This document shows, one piece after another, positions 8,755 to 17,574 of a DNA stretch of 64,000 nucleotides. The notes under the pieces are model-generated. The model had not been told where the DNA came from, ran no database searches, and saw only the letters and a program-made list of their open reading frames with translations. The translations under genes were made by a program, and so were the position numbers. How positions within the stretch are numbered: the first letter of the stretch is position 1; each line of letters begins with the position of its first letter. This DNA is from Ornithinimicrobium pekingense DSM 21552 (GTDB taxonomy: Bacteria > Actinomycetota > Actinomycetes > Actinomycetales > Dermatophilaceae), in assembly GCF_000421185.1 (NCBI RefSeq), contig NZ_ATWJ01000010.1, forward strand, positions 62,001-126,000. The letters are read 5' to 3'.

Positions 8755-10140
8755 ATGACGACGACGGCGACGACCACGCCCACCGTGCTGACGATCGAGA
8801 CCAGCTCCCTGGGCGACCGCAGCTACCTCGTGCACGACGGTCAGGTGGCCCTCGTCATCGACCCCCAGCGCGACATCGACCGGGTCCTCGCACTGGCCCG
8901 GCAGGAAGGGGTCAGGGTCACCCACGTCTTCGAGACCCACATCCACAACGACTACGTCACCGGCGGCTACGCCCTGGCCCGGGAGACGGGCGCGGCATAC
9001 CACGTCAACGCCGACGACGACGTCTCCTTCGACCGCGTCCCGGTCCGTGACGGGGACGTCGTGGAGGTCTCGGACATCCTCCGGCTGCGGGCGGTGCACA
9101 CCCCGGGACACACCTTCACGCACCTGTCCTACGCGCTCGAGGGTGACCACCCCTACGTCTTCACGGGCGGCTCCCTGCTCTTCGGGTCCACGGGCCGGCC
9201 CGACCTGCTCGGGGAGGAGCACACCGAGGAGCTGGCGCGCCTGCAGCACCGCTCCGCCCACCGCCTCGCCGGGGAGCTGCCGGAGGCGGCCCAGGTGATG
9301 CCCACCCACGGCTTCGGGTCCTTCTGCTCGGCGACCCAGACCGAGGGCGACGCCTCGACGATCGGGAAGGAGCAGGAGAAGAACCCGGCGCTGCTGCTGA
9401 CCGTGGAGGAGTTCGTCCGGCAGACGCTGGACGGGCTGGACCTCTACCCCGCCTACTACGCCCGGATGCAGCCGGCCAACGTCGCCGGCCCGGACGCGCC
9501 GCGGCTGGACCCGCCCGGTCGCGCGGACAAGGACGAGCTGCGCCGCCGCATCGAGGCGGGGGACTGGGTGGTGGACCTGCGCACCCGCACCGCGTTCTCC
9601 GCAGGACACCTGCCGGGGTCGTTCAGCTTCGGCCTGGACGGGCAGTTCTCCACCTGGCTCGGCTGGATGCTGCCGGCGGGGGTGACCGTGACCCTGCTCG
9701 CCGGGTCCGCCGAGGATGTCGCCGAGGCCCAGCGCGAGCTGTCGCGGATCGGCGTCGACGACCTGGCCGGCGCCGCGACCGGGGGCCCGGCCGACTGGAC
9801 GGCGGGGGAGCCCGCCACCCTGCCGCTGGCCACCTTCGCCGACCTGGCCCAGGTGCGTCACCACCGTCCGGTGAGCGTGCTCGACGTCCGCAACCCCAAG
9901 GAGCACGCCGACGGGCACCTCGAGGGAGCGGTCAACGTGCCCCTCGGTCAGCTGGTCGACCGGCTCGACGAGGTGCCGGAGGGCGAGGTCTGGGTCCACT
10001 GCGCCAGCGGCTACCGCGCGACCATCGGGGCCTCGGTCCTGCAGGCCGCCGGCCGGGACGTGGTGGCCGTCGACGACTCCTTCGAGGAGAACGCCGGGTC
10101 GGCCGGGGTGCCCCTCGTCGAGGCGCCCGAGGAGGGGTGA
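8755..10140 (+). CDS. MBL-fold hydrolase fused to tandem rhodanese domains (persulfide dioxygenase-like)
   Basis: 461-residue protein. Residues 1-~250 are a metallo-beta-lactamase fold with the metal motif THIHNDY and later HTPGHT. The C-terminal ~200 residues are two rhodanese domains. The first (VDLRTRTAFSAGHLPG) lacks the active-site cysteine, its loop reading LLAGSAED. The second (LDVRNPKEHADGHLEG) has the catalytic cysteine in VHCASGYRA. Relatives oxidise persulfides or handle sulfane sulfur. An AAGGAGA ribosome binding site 8 bases before ATG 8755 fixes the start. An iron-dependent persulfide dioxygenase function is inferred from the family. Confidence 0.85.
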   Translation: MTTTATTTPTVLTIETSSLGDRSYLVHDGQVALVIDPQRDIDRVLALARQEGVRVTHVFETHIHNDYVTGGYALARETGAAYHVNADDDVSFDRVPVRDGDVVEVSDILRLRAVHTPGHTFTHLSYALEGDHPYVFTGGSLLFGSTGRPDLLGEEHTEELARLQHRSAHRLAGELPEAAQVMPTHGFGSFCSATQTEGDASTIGKEQEKNPALLLTVEEFVRQTLDGLDLYPAYYARMQPANVAGPDAPRLDPPGRADKDELRRRIEAGDWVVDLRTRTAFSAGHLPGSFSFGLDGQFSTWLGWMLPAGVTVTLLAGSAEDVAEAQRELSRIGVDDLAGAATGGPADWTAGEPATLPLATFADLAQVRHHRPVSVLDVRNPKEHADGHLEGAVNVPLGQLVDRLDEVPEGEVWVHCASGYRATIGASVLQAAGRDVVAVDDSFEENAGSAGVPLVEAPEEG

Positions 10141-10149
10141 GCGTTCGCC

Positions 10150-10488
10150 TCAGCCCTCGGGCTGCCAGGTCAGCGTGCCCGCCTCGGCCCCGAGCTGGCT
10201 GACCGACAGCTCGGTGATCGTGCGCTCGATGTGCTCGCGGCGCTCCACCGTGGGCCCGTCGGCGACGAAGTGCAGCGCGGGGGTGCCCCCGCCCTCCTCG
10301 ACCCGGATGCGCACCGAGCCGCCCTCCCGGAAGGGGATGGTGTAGCCGTCCTGCTCGCGCAGCGTGCCACGGTGCTTGTTCGCCTCGTCGATGATGCGCT
10401 CCAGGAGCACCTGCGGGTCGGCGATCGACAGCGACGTGGTGCTGCGCTCGTGCGCCCCCTCGGGCGCGGCGTCGAACGTGTTGGCCAT
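10150..10488 (-). CDS. Conserved hypothetical protein, DUF2218-like
   Basis: 112-residue cytoplasmic protein of unknown function. The layout (an ILERIIDEANKHRG-type helix, short strands around IPFREGGSVRIRVEE, a helix ERREHIERTITEL, then a terminal LTWQP) is reminiscent of DUF2218 proteins, but I recognise it only weakly. The start ATG 10488 has AAGGAA about 13 bases upstream. It lies between the sulfur-handling MBL-rhodanese gene and tpx on the opposite strand. No catalytic motif is visible. Confidence 0.6.
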   Translation of the reverse strand: MANTFDAAPEGAHERSTTSLSIADPQVLLERIIDEANKHRGTLREQDGYTIPFREGGSVRIRVEEGGGTPALHFVADGPTVERREHIERTITELSVSQLGAEAGTLTWQPEG

Positions 10489-10590
10489 CCTCGATCAACT
10501 TCCTTGTCGTCGTACGGGACGTGGGCCCCCATCATGTCAGAGCGACCCCGCCGCACCGCGCAGGGGAGGGCAGGTGCTAGACAGTGGGAC

Positions 10591-11088
<498 letters not shown>

Positions 11089-12221
11089 GGCGCCTCGTCC
11101 CGCACCAGCTCCACGAGCACCTCGGAGTGCCGGCTCTGCGGGAACATGTCGAACAGCCTGGCCCTGCGGGCGCGGAGCGTGGGCATCGCGGCCAGGTCGC
11201 GCGCCAGGCTCGTGGCGTTGCAGGAGGAGTAGAGCACCCGCGGGACGCCGGAGGCCTCCAGCCACCCGGCCAGCGGCCCGATGCCGCGCCTCGGTGGGTT
11301 GACCACGACGCACGCGGGCGGCGCCTCGGCGGCCAGGTATGACGTCGCGTCGCCGACCTCGAAGCGCACCTGCCCCAGGCCCTGCCCCGCCGCGCTGGCG
11401 CGGGCGCTGGCGACGGCCTCGGCCGACCGCTCCACCCCCAGCACCGCACGGCCGGGCGTCGCCAGGTGGAGCGCGAAGCCTCCGACCCCGCAGTACAGGT
11501 CCCACAGCGTCTCGGGCCCGGCCTCCTCGACCCAGGCCCGGGCCTGGCGGTAGAGACCGGCCGCCACGACGGTGTTGGTCTGGAAGAAGCTCTGCGGGCG
11601 CAGCTGCAGGGTGACGTCGTCCAGGCGCATCGGCAGGGTCTGCGCCGGGGTCAGGACGATCTCCTCAGGGCCCTCCAGGACGGCCTTGTGCTCGGGCTGC
11701 AGGTTCACCGAGACCACCCGCGTGCCCGGCAGCGCGGCCACGAGAGGCTCCAGCAGCTCGCGGACCCGGGGCAGCTGGCCGGGGGAGCGGAGCACGAGCC
11801 GGACCATCAGCTCCCCGTCGGGGGAGGAGGTGACGAGGAGATGCTTGAGCTCGCCCTGCCGGGAGGGCACGTCGTAGGGCACCAGGCCCGAGGCCGACAC
11901 CAGGTCGGCCAGCACGGGCACGGCCCGCGCGAGCGGGGGCTCGTAGAGGCCGCAGTGCCGCAGGTCGACACCGCCTCCGTCGCCGTCCAGGACGCCGAAG
12001 GTCGGCCTGCCCCGGGTGCCGGCGACGACCAGCTTGGCCTTGTTGCGGAAACCCTGCTCGGGCCCGGCGAAGGGGTCCGACCAGGCGGAGCCGGGCACGT
12101 GCTCACGCAGCGTGGTGGCCACGGCCTCCTGCGTGCGGGCCAGCTGCACCGGGTAGGGCACGCCCATCAGCGCGCAGGAACGGCATACCCCCGCGTCGAA
12201 GTAGTCGCACTGCACCCGCCC

Positions 12222-12227
12222 AGCCTA
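12222..12227 (-). promoter_or_regulatory. -10 box of leaderless promoter for rlmC (TAGGCT)
   Basis: On the minus strand TAGGCT ends 6 bases before GTG 12215. Confidence 0.55.
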
Positions 12228-12240
12228 GGTGGCGCAGGTG

Positions 12241-12762
12241 TCAGGGCCGTCCGCCCGTGCGCATGGAGTCGAGCGACCACCGGCCGGCCCCGGTGAAGGC
12301 GAGCGGGAGGGACAGCGCCGCGTAGAGCAGCGCGGCCTCACCGGTGAGGCCTCCTGCGGAGGTGAGCGGCTCGTAGTCCAGGCGGAGGGCGACCTCGAGC
12401 ACCCAGATGGCCATCAGGGAGGCCGCCACGAGGAACCCGGCGGGGCGGGTGAACAGCCCGACCGCCACGAGCACCGGCAGGGCGACCTGCCCGATCATGA
12501 TCATCCACGCGAAGAGCTCGGGGGCCTGGCCACCCAGCACGTTGGCGTCGACCTGGCGCACGAAGGCCGGCATGTCGGCGGCCTTGGCCACGCCGTGCGG
12601 CAGGAGCAGCAGCAGCCCGAGCCGCAGCAGCAGGAGGCCGAAGTCGAGCCCCCGGCCGTGCAGCTCCTCCTCGCGCACCAGGTCGGCGTCCCAGTCGTCG
12701 TAGACCTCGCGGTGGTAGGGCGGGTCGTGCCGCTGGGGCGTGTCGTCGTGGTCCTCGCGCAT
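12241..12762 (-). CDS. DoxX family membrane protein
   Basis: 173-residue protein with a charged ~45-residue N-terminal tail rich in Asp, His and Arg, then four transmembrane helices of the DoxX family. The conserved pieces are GLLLLRLGLLLLLPHG (helix 1) and VLVAVGLFTRPAGFLVAASLM (helix 3). The family is linked to membrane redox or oxidoreductase partners, but its role here is unknown. It starts 9 bases after the HIT gene stop, so the two are co-transcribed. Confidence 0.85.
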   Translation of the reverse strand: MREDHDDTPQRHDPPYHREVYDDWDADLVREEELHGRGLDFGLLLLRLGLLLLLPHGVAKAADMPAFVRQVDANVLGGQAPELFAWMIMIGQVALPVLVAVGLFTRPAGFLVAASLMAIWVLEVALRLDYEPLTSAGGLTGEAALLYAALSLPLAFTGAGRWSLDSMRTGGRP

Positions 12763-12771
12763 GGGCGGTGC

Positions 12772-13167
12772 TCAGCCCCCGAGGGCGCCGCGGAGCAGGT
12801 CGGCGTCCTCCGCCAGGGCCTCGCCGCTGCGCGGCGCTGTGCTCGACATGTCGAAGTCGGCCGGGCTCGAGGCGGGGAAGACGTGCACGTGGGCGTGGGG
12901 GACCTCGAAGCCCTGGATGATGACTCCGGCCCGCTCGCCGCCGAAGACCTCGAGCTGGGCGCGGCCGATCCGTGCCGCGACGTCCATGAGGTGGGCCATG
13001 GTGGCGGTGTCGAGGTCGGTCCAGCGGTCGACCTCCTCCCGCGGCACCACGAGCGCGTGGCCGCGGGTCAGGGGGGAGACGTCGAGGAAGGCCGCGCAGA
13101 CGTCGTCGGACCACACGACCTGACCGGGGATCTCGCCCTGGATGATCTTGGTGAAGAGGGTCGCCAT
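12772..13167 (-). CDS. HIT family protein (histidine triad nucleotide hydrolase)
   Basis: 131-residue histidine-triad protein; the family hydrolyses AMP-lysine, AMP-NH2 or dinucleoside polyphosphates. TLFTKIIQGEIPG is the usual N terminus and the triad is HAHVHVFP near residue 101. I chose ATG 13167 because this is the family's natural start, and TAGGCT ends 7 bases upstream on the minus strand. That -10 box overlaps the stop codon of the esterase gene upstream. Confidence 0.9.
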   Translation of the reverse strand: MATLFTKIIQGEIPGQVVWSDDVCAAFLDVSPLTRGHALVVPREEVDRWTDLDTATMAHLMDVAARIGRAQLEVFGGERAGVIIQGFEVPHAHVHVFPASSPADFDMSSTAPRSGEALAEDADLLRGALGG

Positions 13168-13174
13168 GGAGGGC

Positions 13175-13180
13175 AGCCTA
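13175..13180 (-). promoter_or_regulatory. -10 box (TAGGCT) overlapping a stop codon
   Basis: TAGGCT ends 7 bases before ATG 13167. Its TAG is the stop codon of the upstream esterase gene (13178-13180). Confidence 0.55.
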
Positions 13181-14068
13181 GAGCCGCTCGGACAGGAAGG
13201 TGACCGCCCGGTCGAGGTGGGGCTCGACCGGGGCCCCGACGAAGCAGTGGTCCGCCCCGTCGGTGACCTCCAGGGTGCTGTCCGCTCCGGACGCCAGCAG
13301 GGCGGCGTGCAGCCGCTCGCTCTCGCCGACCGGCACCAGGGCGTCCGCGCGCCCGTGCACCAGCAGCACCGGAGGCGCGGCGGGGTGCACCTGGGTGACG
13401 GGGGAGAGGGCCGTGACCAGCGTGGGGTCACCGCCGAAGGCGGCCGCCGGGTCACCGGCCGCGAAGAGCCCGACGATCCAGTCCAGCTCGGCGGGGCCGT
13501 AGAACAGCACCGCCGCCGCGACGTCCACGGGGCCGTCACCGACGCCCAGGGTCCCGAGCAGCCGGGCGTCGGGGTGGGGGGCGCTGCCGAGGAGGGCGAC
13601 CATGGACGCCAGGTGCGCACCGGCGGACTCGCCCCAGACCCCGACCCGCGCCGGGTCCAGGCCCAGCTCGTCGGCGTGCCTGCGCAGGTAGCGCACCGCG
13701 GCGACGCAGTCGTGCACGCAGGCCGGGAAGGGCGCGTCCTCGAGCAGGCGGTAGTCGACGGTGGCCACTGCCATGCCGGCGGCGACCACCTTCTCGAACA
13801 CGCTGTTCTGGCGCCACTGCAGGGGCAGGTATCGCCGGTCACCCTCCGTCCAGCCGCCGCCGTGGACCCAGACGACGACCGGCACCGGGCCCGACGCGTC
13901 CTCGGGCACGTGCAGGTCCAGGACCATCGGGCGGTGGCCGGGGACGATCGCGTAGGTCAGTCCCGTCCAGGACCGTGCGCCCGCGACACCGCGGCTGCTG
14001 ACCGGCGGGAGGAAGGACGCCGGCGGGAAGGGACCCTCTCCCGGCGGCGCGAGGTCGACGATGTCCAT
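13178..14068 (-). CDS. Alpha/beta hydrolase, HSL/BD-FAE-type esterase
   Basis: 296-residue carboxylesterase-like enzyme. WVHGGGWTEGD is the HGGG oxyanion-hole motif of the hormone-sensitive-lipase class. GVWGESAGAHLA holds the nucleophile serine (G-x-S-x-G), HGRADALVP the acidic residue and DGADHCFVG the catalytic histidine. No signal peptide is seen, so it is probably cytoplasmic. Substrate is unknown. No clear ribosome binding site precedes ATG 14068. Confidence 0.88.
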   Translation of the reverse strand: MDIVDLAPPGEGPFPPASFLPPVSSRGVAGARSWTGLTYAIVPGHRPMVLDLHVPEDASGPVPVVVWVHGGGWTEGDRRYLPLQWRQNSVFEKVVAAGMAVATVDYRLLEDAPFPACVHDCVAAVRYLRRHADELGLDPARVGVWGESAGAHLASMVALLGSAPHPDARLLGTLGVGDGPVDVAAAVLFYGPAELDWIVGLFAAGDPAAAFGGDPTLVTALSPVTQVHPAAPPVLLVHGRADALVPVGESERLHAALLASGADSTLEVTDGADHCFVGAPVEPHLDRAVTFLSERL

Positions 14069-14172
14069 GCCGGGAGGATCTCACGGCCCCACCGCGCGCC
14101 GACGGAAGCGCACGCCCGGGGGTACGGTGCGGGGACCGAGCACGGCCCGGACCACCGCAGGAGAGGAGCACC

Positions 14173-14916
14173 GTGGAGGAGCAGGGACCGCTGGCCCACC
14201 TCATACCCGCCCCGATCAGGTATGACGCGTCCCTGCGCCAGCGGGTCGCCGGGCACCTGGCGGGGCACGAGCGCCGTGCGGTGCCGCTGGGGGAGCGGCG
14301 GCACGCGGCCGTGGCGCTGCTGCTCGTGGACTCCGGCCCCGAGACGGCCAAGACGGTCGCGCGGACCGCCGACGGCAGCGTGGCGCACGACCCGCTGCTG
14401 CTCCACGACGGGCTGCTGAGCGCCGCGGGCGGCGCGGCCTTCGTGCTGTGCCGGCGACCGCTGCAGCTGCGCCGGCACGGGGGCCAGTACGCCCTGCCCG
14501 GCGGCCGGCTCGAGCCCGGGGAGGAGGTGGTCGAGGCGGCGCTGCGGGAGACGCACGAGGAGGTGGGCGTGGACCTCGGCCCGGAGTCGGTCCTGGGCCT
14601 GCTCGACGACTACGTGACCCGGTCCGGCTTCGTGATGACCCCGGTCGTCGTCTGGGGCGGCGAGGTCGAGCTGCGGCCGGACCCGGGGGAGGTCATGGCC
14701 GCCTACCGGGTCGGGCTGCACCAGCTGCTGCGCCGCGACTCGCCGCGGTTCGACCAGATCCCCGAGAGCGATCGACCGGTCGTGTCGGTGCCGCTGGGCG
14801 GCACGGTCGTCCATGCGCCCACGGCGGCGGTGCTGGTCCAGCTCGGCTGGCTCGGCCTGTCCGGTCGCCCCGACCCGGTGCACCACTTCGAGCAGCCGGT
14901 CTTCGCCTGGCGCTGA
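14173..14916 (+). CDS. NUDIX hydrolase (CoA pyrophosphatase-like)
   Basis: 247-residue Nudix enzyme that cleaves a nucleoside diphosphate-X bond. The Nudix box spans GGRLEPGEEVVEA followed by LRETHEEVG (near residues 112-134), with all the catalytic glutamates present. GGQYALPGG precedes it. The length and the N-terminal PAPIRYDASL-type segment resemble CoA pyrophosphatases, but the UPF0035 signature was not confirmed. AGGAG lies 9 bases before GTG 14173. Confidence 0.85.
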   Translation: MEEQGPLAHLIPAPIRYDASLRQRVAGHLAGHERRAVPLGERRHAAVALLLVDSGPETAKTVARTADGSVAHDPLLLHDGLLSAAGGAAFVLCRRPLQLRRHGGQYALPGGRLEPGEEVVEAALRETHEEVGVDLGPESVLGLLDDYVTRSGFVMTPVVVWGGEVELRPDPGEVMAAYRVGLHQLLRRDSPRFDQIPESDRPVVSVPLGGTVVHAPTAAVLVQLGWLGLSGRPDPVHHFEQPVFAWR

Positions 14917-14920
14917 CGGT

Positions 14921-14944
14921 GGCGCAGGCCGACGACCCTGCGCC
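14921..14944. terminator. Bidirectional hairpin between convergent genes
   Basis: 8-bp perfect stem GGCGCAGG / CCTGCGCC with an 8-base loop, between the Nudix stop and the end of the TPR-like gene. Confidence 0.5.
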
Positions 14945-15534
14945 TACGTGCGGGGCAGGTCGCGCAGCAGCCGCGCGTGGTGGTCCCGCCCGAACTCGTC
15001 GTACTGGTCCGGGTCGTGCCCCAGCCGCTCGCGCAGCCGCCACCGCGCGAGGCACAGCCCGCCCATCTCCGCCTCCAGCAGGCCCTCGTCCTCGGCCAGG
15101 GTGATGCCCCGGTTGAACCACCCCAGCGCCCGGGCCGTCTCGCCGAGCTCGACGCAGACCTCGCCCATGTACTCGTACGTGGAGGCCTGCCGGGGCCGGC
15201 TGCGCCGCAGCCGCTGCTCCAGCTCGTCGGCCTGGTCGTGCTCCCCGCGCCGGTGGAGCAGGTGGATGACCAGGCAGCGCGGGTCCAGGGCGACGGGACC
15301 GGGGCTGGCCGCCGCGCGCCGGTAGAGCTCGAGCGCCGCCTCGTCGTCGCCCGCCAGCTCGTGCTGCTCGCCGGCCTGCGTCAGGAGCTCGCGGGGGCTG
15401 ACCTCGTCCAGCGGGTGCGGCTCGTCGGCCCACGTGCGGAAGCGCTCCGCGAGGTCGTGACGCTCGTGCGGCGTCGCCGTGCCGGCACCCAGGACGAGGT
15501 CGTCGAGCTGCTCCTCGGTCACCGGTTCACGCAT
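14944..15534 (-). CDS. TPR-like protein of unknown function
   Basis: 196-residue, strongly charged, helical protein. Segments such as AGDDEAALELYRRAAA, RRGEHDQADELEQRL and ELGETARALGWFNRGI have tetratricopeptide spacing (repeats at roughly residues 50-85, 87-120 and 122-155), so it is probably a protein-protein interaction module. No signal peptide or catalytic motif is seen. ATG 15534 has TACCCT 6 bases upstream, so it is likely leaderless. Confidence 0.75.
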   Translation of the reverse strand: MREPVTEEQLDDLVLGAGTATPHERHDLAERFRTWADEPHPLDEVSPRELLTQAGEQHELAGDDEAALELYRRAAASPGPVALDPRCLVIHLLHRRGEHDQADELEQRLRRSRPRQASTYEYMGEVCVELGETARALGWFNRGITLAEDEGLLEAEMGGLCLARWRLRERLGHDPDQYDEFGRDHHARLLRDLPRT

Positions 15535-15540
15535 GCTGAC

Positions 15541-15546
15541 AGGGTA
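15541..15546 (-). promoter_or_regulatory. -10 box of leaderless promoter (TACCCT)
   Basis: On the minus strand TACCCT ends 6 bases before ATG 15534. Confidence 0.55.
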
Positions 15547-15575
15547 TGCGGTCGCCCTCGGCCGTCCGGGTGCGC

Positions 15576-15581
15576 TTGGAT
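15576..15581 (+). promoter_or_regulatory. Putative -10 box (TTGGAT) before the cupin gene
   Basis: TTGGAT ends 6 bases before ATG 15588, the same arrangement as before 1540. It supports 15588 over the upstream in-frame ATG 15546. Confidence 0.4.
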
Positions 15582-15587
15582 GGCGGT

Positions 15588-15986
15588 ATGAGCACCGACG
15601 CCGACCCGCGCTCCGCCGTCCCGGTCCACCTCATCCCCGACGGGTCGCTGCAGCCTGCCGACCCGACCCCCGGGATGGCGCGGCGGATGGCGGCGCACTC
15701 GGAGGGGATGTGGACCGGGACCGTCGACACCGAGCCCGGCGCCACGAGCGGGTGGCACCACCACGGCGAGCACGAGACCACCCTCTACGTCGTCTCGGGC
15801 CGGATGCGGCTGGAGTCCGGGCCGGACGGCCGGGAGGTGGTCGAGGCGGGCCCGGGGGACTTCCTGCGGGTGCCGGCCGGGGCGGTCCACCGCGAGTCCA
15901 ACCCCTCGGACGAGACCGCCCGTGCGGTGATCGTGCGCTGCGGCTCCGGCGCGCCGACGGTCAACGTGGACGGGCCGGCGACGTGA
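15588..15986 (+). CDS. Cupin domain protein
   Basis: 132-residue single-domain cupin. Motif 1 is in SGWHHHGEHETTLYVVSGRM (metal-binding His pair and Glu) and motif 2 in GDFLRVPAGAVHRE. Cupins of this type can be metal-dependent dioxygenases, isomerases or binding proteins; which applies here cannot be told. Its stop overlaps the GTG start of the nitroreductase by 4 bases (GTGA), so the two are translated together. Confidence 0.85.
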   Translation: MSTDADPRSAVPVHLIPDGSLQPADPTPGMARRMAAHSEGMWTGTVDTEPGATSGWHHHGEHETTLYVVSGRMRLESGPDGREVVEAGPGDFLRVPAGAVHRESNPSDETARAVIVRCGSGAPTVNVDGPAT

Positions 15987-16534
15987 CCGCCAGGACCCCG
16001 GAGATCCTCGACGCGCTGCGGGGCCTGCGCCAGACCCGACGGTTCCTCGACACCCCCGTCGACCCGGACGACCTCGAGCGGCTGCTGGAGGTCGCGCGCT
16101 GGACCGGCAGCGCCAAGAACAGCCAGCCGTGGCACCTGGTGGTCGTCACCGACCGCGCGACCAACGAGACGCTTGCCGGCTACGGCGACTTCACCGCCTT
16201 CCTGGCGGGAGCGCCCGCCTCGATCGTGGTCGCCGTCGAGGGGGAGGGGCGCTCGGTCGCCTACGACGACGGGCGCCTGCAGGAGCGGGTGATGCTCGCC
16301 GCCGCAGCGCTCGGGCTGGGCTCCGGCACGGCCTGGTTCAGCAGCGCCGGGGCACGGCGGCGCGTGCGTGAGCTGCTCGGGCTGCCGCAGCACCTGGAGC
16401 CCTGGTCGGCCATCGCACTGGGCCGCACCGACACGACGCAGGCGCAAGCCGCCCCGCAGCTGTCCGGGCGAAGGCCGCTGGAGGAGATCGTCAGCTGGGG
16501 GCGCTACGGCGACCCGCGGCCGGAGGGCGACTGA
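15983..16534 (+). CDS. Nitroreductase family protein
   Basis: 183-residue FMN-dependent nitroreductase-fold protein. RQTRRFLDTPVDPDDLERLLE is the family N terminus, and RWTGSAKNSQPWHLVVV contains the S-x-N-x-QPW FMN-binding motif. It is shorter than typical NfsB (about 217 residues) but in range for the Acg-like small forms. Start GTG 15983 overlaps the cupin stop by 4 bases. Substrate is unknown. Confidence 0.85.
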   Translation: MTARTPEILDALRGLRQTRRFLDTPVDPDDLERLLEVARWTGSAKNSQPWHLVVVTDRATNETLAGYGDFTAFLAGAPASIVVAVEGEGRSVAYDDGRLQERVMLAAAALGLGSGTAWFSSAGARRRVRELLGLPQHLEPWSAIALGRTDTTQAQAAPQLSGRRPLEEIVSWGRYGDPRPEGD

Positions 16535-16592
16535 GGGGAGGGGTGGCGGTGGTGGTGGCCGTCGGGGTGAACCGGCTCCCCTGGGTGCGTAC

Positions 16593-16611
16593 TTGACATA
16601 ATGTGACTTAT
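16593..16611 (+). promoter_or_regulatory. AT-rich promoter-like element with inverted repeat
   Basis: TTGACA at 16593-16598 resembles a -35 box. It runs into ATAA-N6-TTAT (16598-16611), an inverted repeat in an otherwise very GC-rich gap. It may be a promoter with an operator for the gene at 16663. A matching -10 is not clear. Confidence 0.35.
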
Positions 16612-16662
16612 CGGCGTTTGCCGGACCTTGCTGTTGCGCCATGACCTCTGCCACGGTGAGGC

Positions 16663-17529
16663 ATGCCGATACGGCCGTGCGCACCGTCCGACCTGCCCGT
16701 CGCTGACGCGCCGTGGTTGCAGCCGGACGCCGGGCTCGGCGAGAGCCGCAGCCTGGTCGAGGAGGTCGACGGCCGTGTCGTGGCGGCGGGTCTGCGCGTG
16801 CGTTCCACCAGAGATGATGCCGACCTCGTGGAGCTCATGTGCGAGCCCGGGCACGGCGCCGAGCTGCTCAGGGCGCTCGTCGCCGCCGACGACCGTCCCG
16901 TGTGGCTGCGCGTCGTCCCCGGCACTCCGACAGCGCACGCCGTCGCCGAGGTCGGGCACGTCGAGGTGATGCAGAGCCTGCCACCGGCGGCGATCCCCAG
17001 CGGCGACCCTGACGTGCATGCCTGGGCGCACGGTCGCCTCGGGTCCGCCGAACGGGACGGCATCGTGCTGCGCCGCGGCACGGAGCTCACTCTTGACCAG
17101 CTCCTCGACCTGTGGATGGAGGCCTACCTGCCGGCCCACGAGAGCTTCGCGCCGGTCAAGGACGTCGCGGAGACCCGCGAGACGTTCCGCACCTGGTTCT
17201 CCCGGGGCCTGGACCGGGAGGCCACCTTCGTCGCCCTGGCCGGTGACGGTCGCGCCCTGGCCGGATCCATGATGACCTCCGAGATCGACGGGATCCTGGT
17301 GCCGGCGATGATCGAGCTGGCACCCGAGCACCCGTCGGGCACGACCGGCGCCGCCGCCTGCGTGGCCGCCACTCTCCTGGCCGTCAGCCCGCGGGCCGTG
17401 GAGCTCGAGGGTCACGTCGACCAGAGGCTCTACATGAGCGTCCTGGAGACGATCCCGCACCGCTCGGCCGGCGTGCTCACCCCGATGGACATGGTGCGGA
17501 TCCAGGGCGTCGACGCACCGCGTCCGTGA
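16663..17529 (+). CDS. Hypothetical protein, GNAT-like N terminus
   Basis: 288-residue protein I do not recognise with confidence. MPIRPCAPSDLP resembles the start of GNAT acetyltransferases. The second half (a TFVALAGDGRALAGSMM strand pair, then GTTGAAACVAATLLA) could be a GNAT core without a classic Q/R-x-x-G-x-G/A loop. Its codon choice is slightly less GC-biased than that of its neighbours. It sits alone between the nitroreductase gene and a convergent LLM oxidoreductase, with an AT-rich upstream element and a strong terminator after it. Confidence 0.6.
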   Translation: MPIRPCAPSDLPVADAPWLQPDAGLGESRSLVEEVDGRVVAAGLRVRSTRDDADLVELMCEPGHGAELLRALVAADDRPVWLRVVPGTPTAHAVAEVGHVEVMQSLPPAAIPSGDPDVHAWAHGRLGSAERDGIVLRRGTELTLDQLLDLWMEAYLPAHESFAPVKDVAETRETFRTWFSRGLDREATFVALAGDGRALAGSMMTSEIDGILVPAMIELAPEHPSGTTGAAACVAATLLAVSPRAVELEGHVDQRLYMSVLETIPHRSAGVLTPMDMVRIQGVDAPRP

Positions 17530-17535
17530 CGCCTG

Positions 17536-17565
17536 CCGTTCTCTACGGTTTTCGCTAGAGAACGG
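17536..17565. terminator. Bidirectional hairpin terminator
   Basis: Perfect 10-bp stem CCGTTCTCTA / TAGAGAACGG with a 10-base loop, between convergent genes ending at 17529 and 17575. It is unusually AT-rich for this DNA. Confidence 0.6.
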
Positions 17566-17574
17566 GCACCGGGG

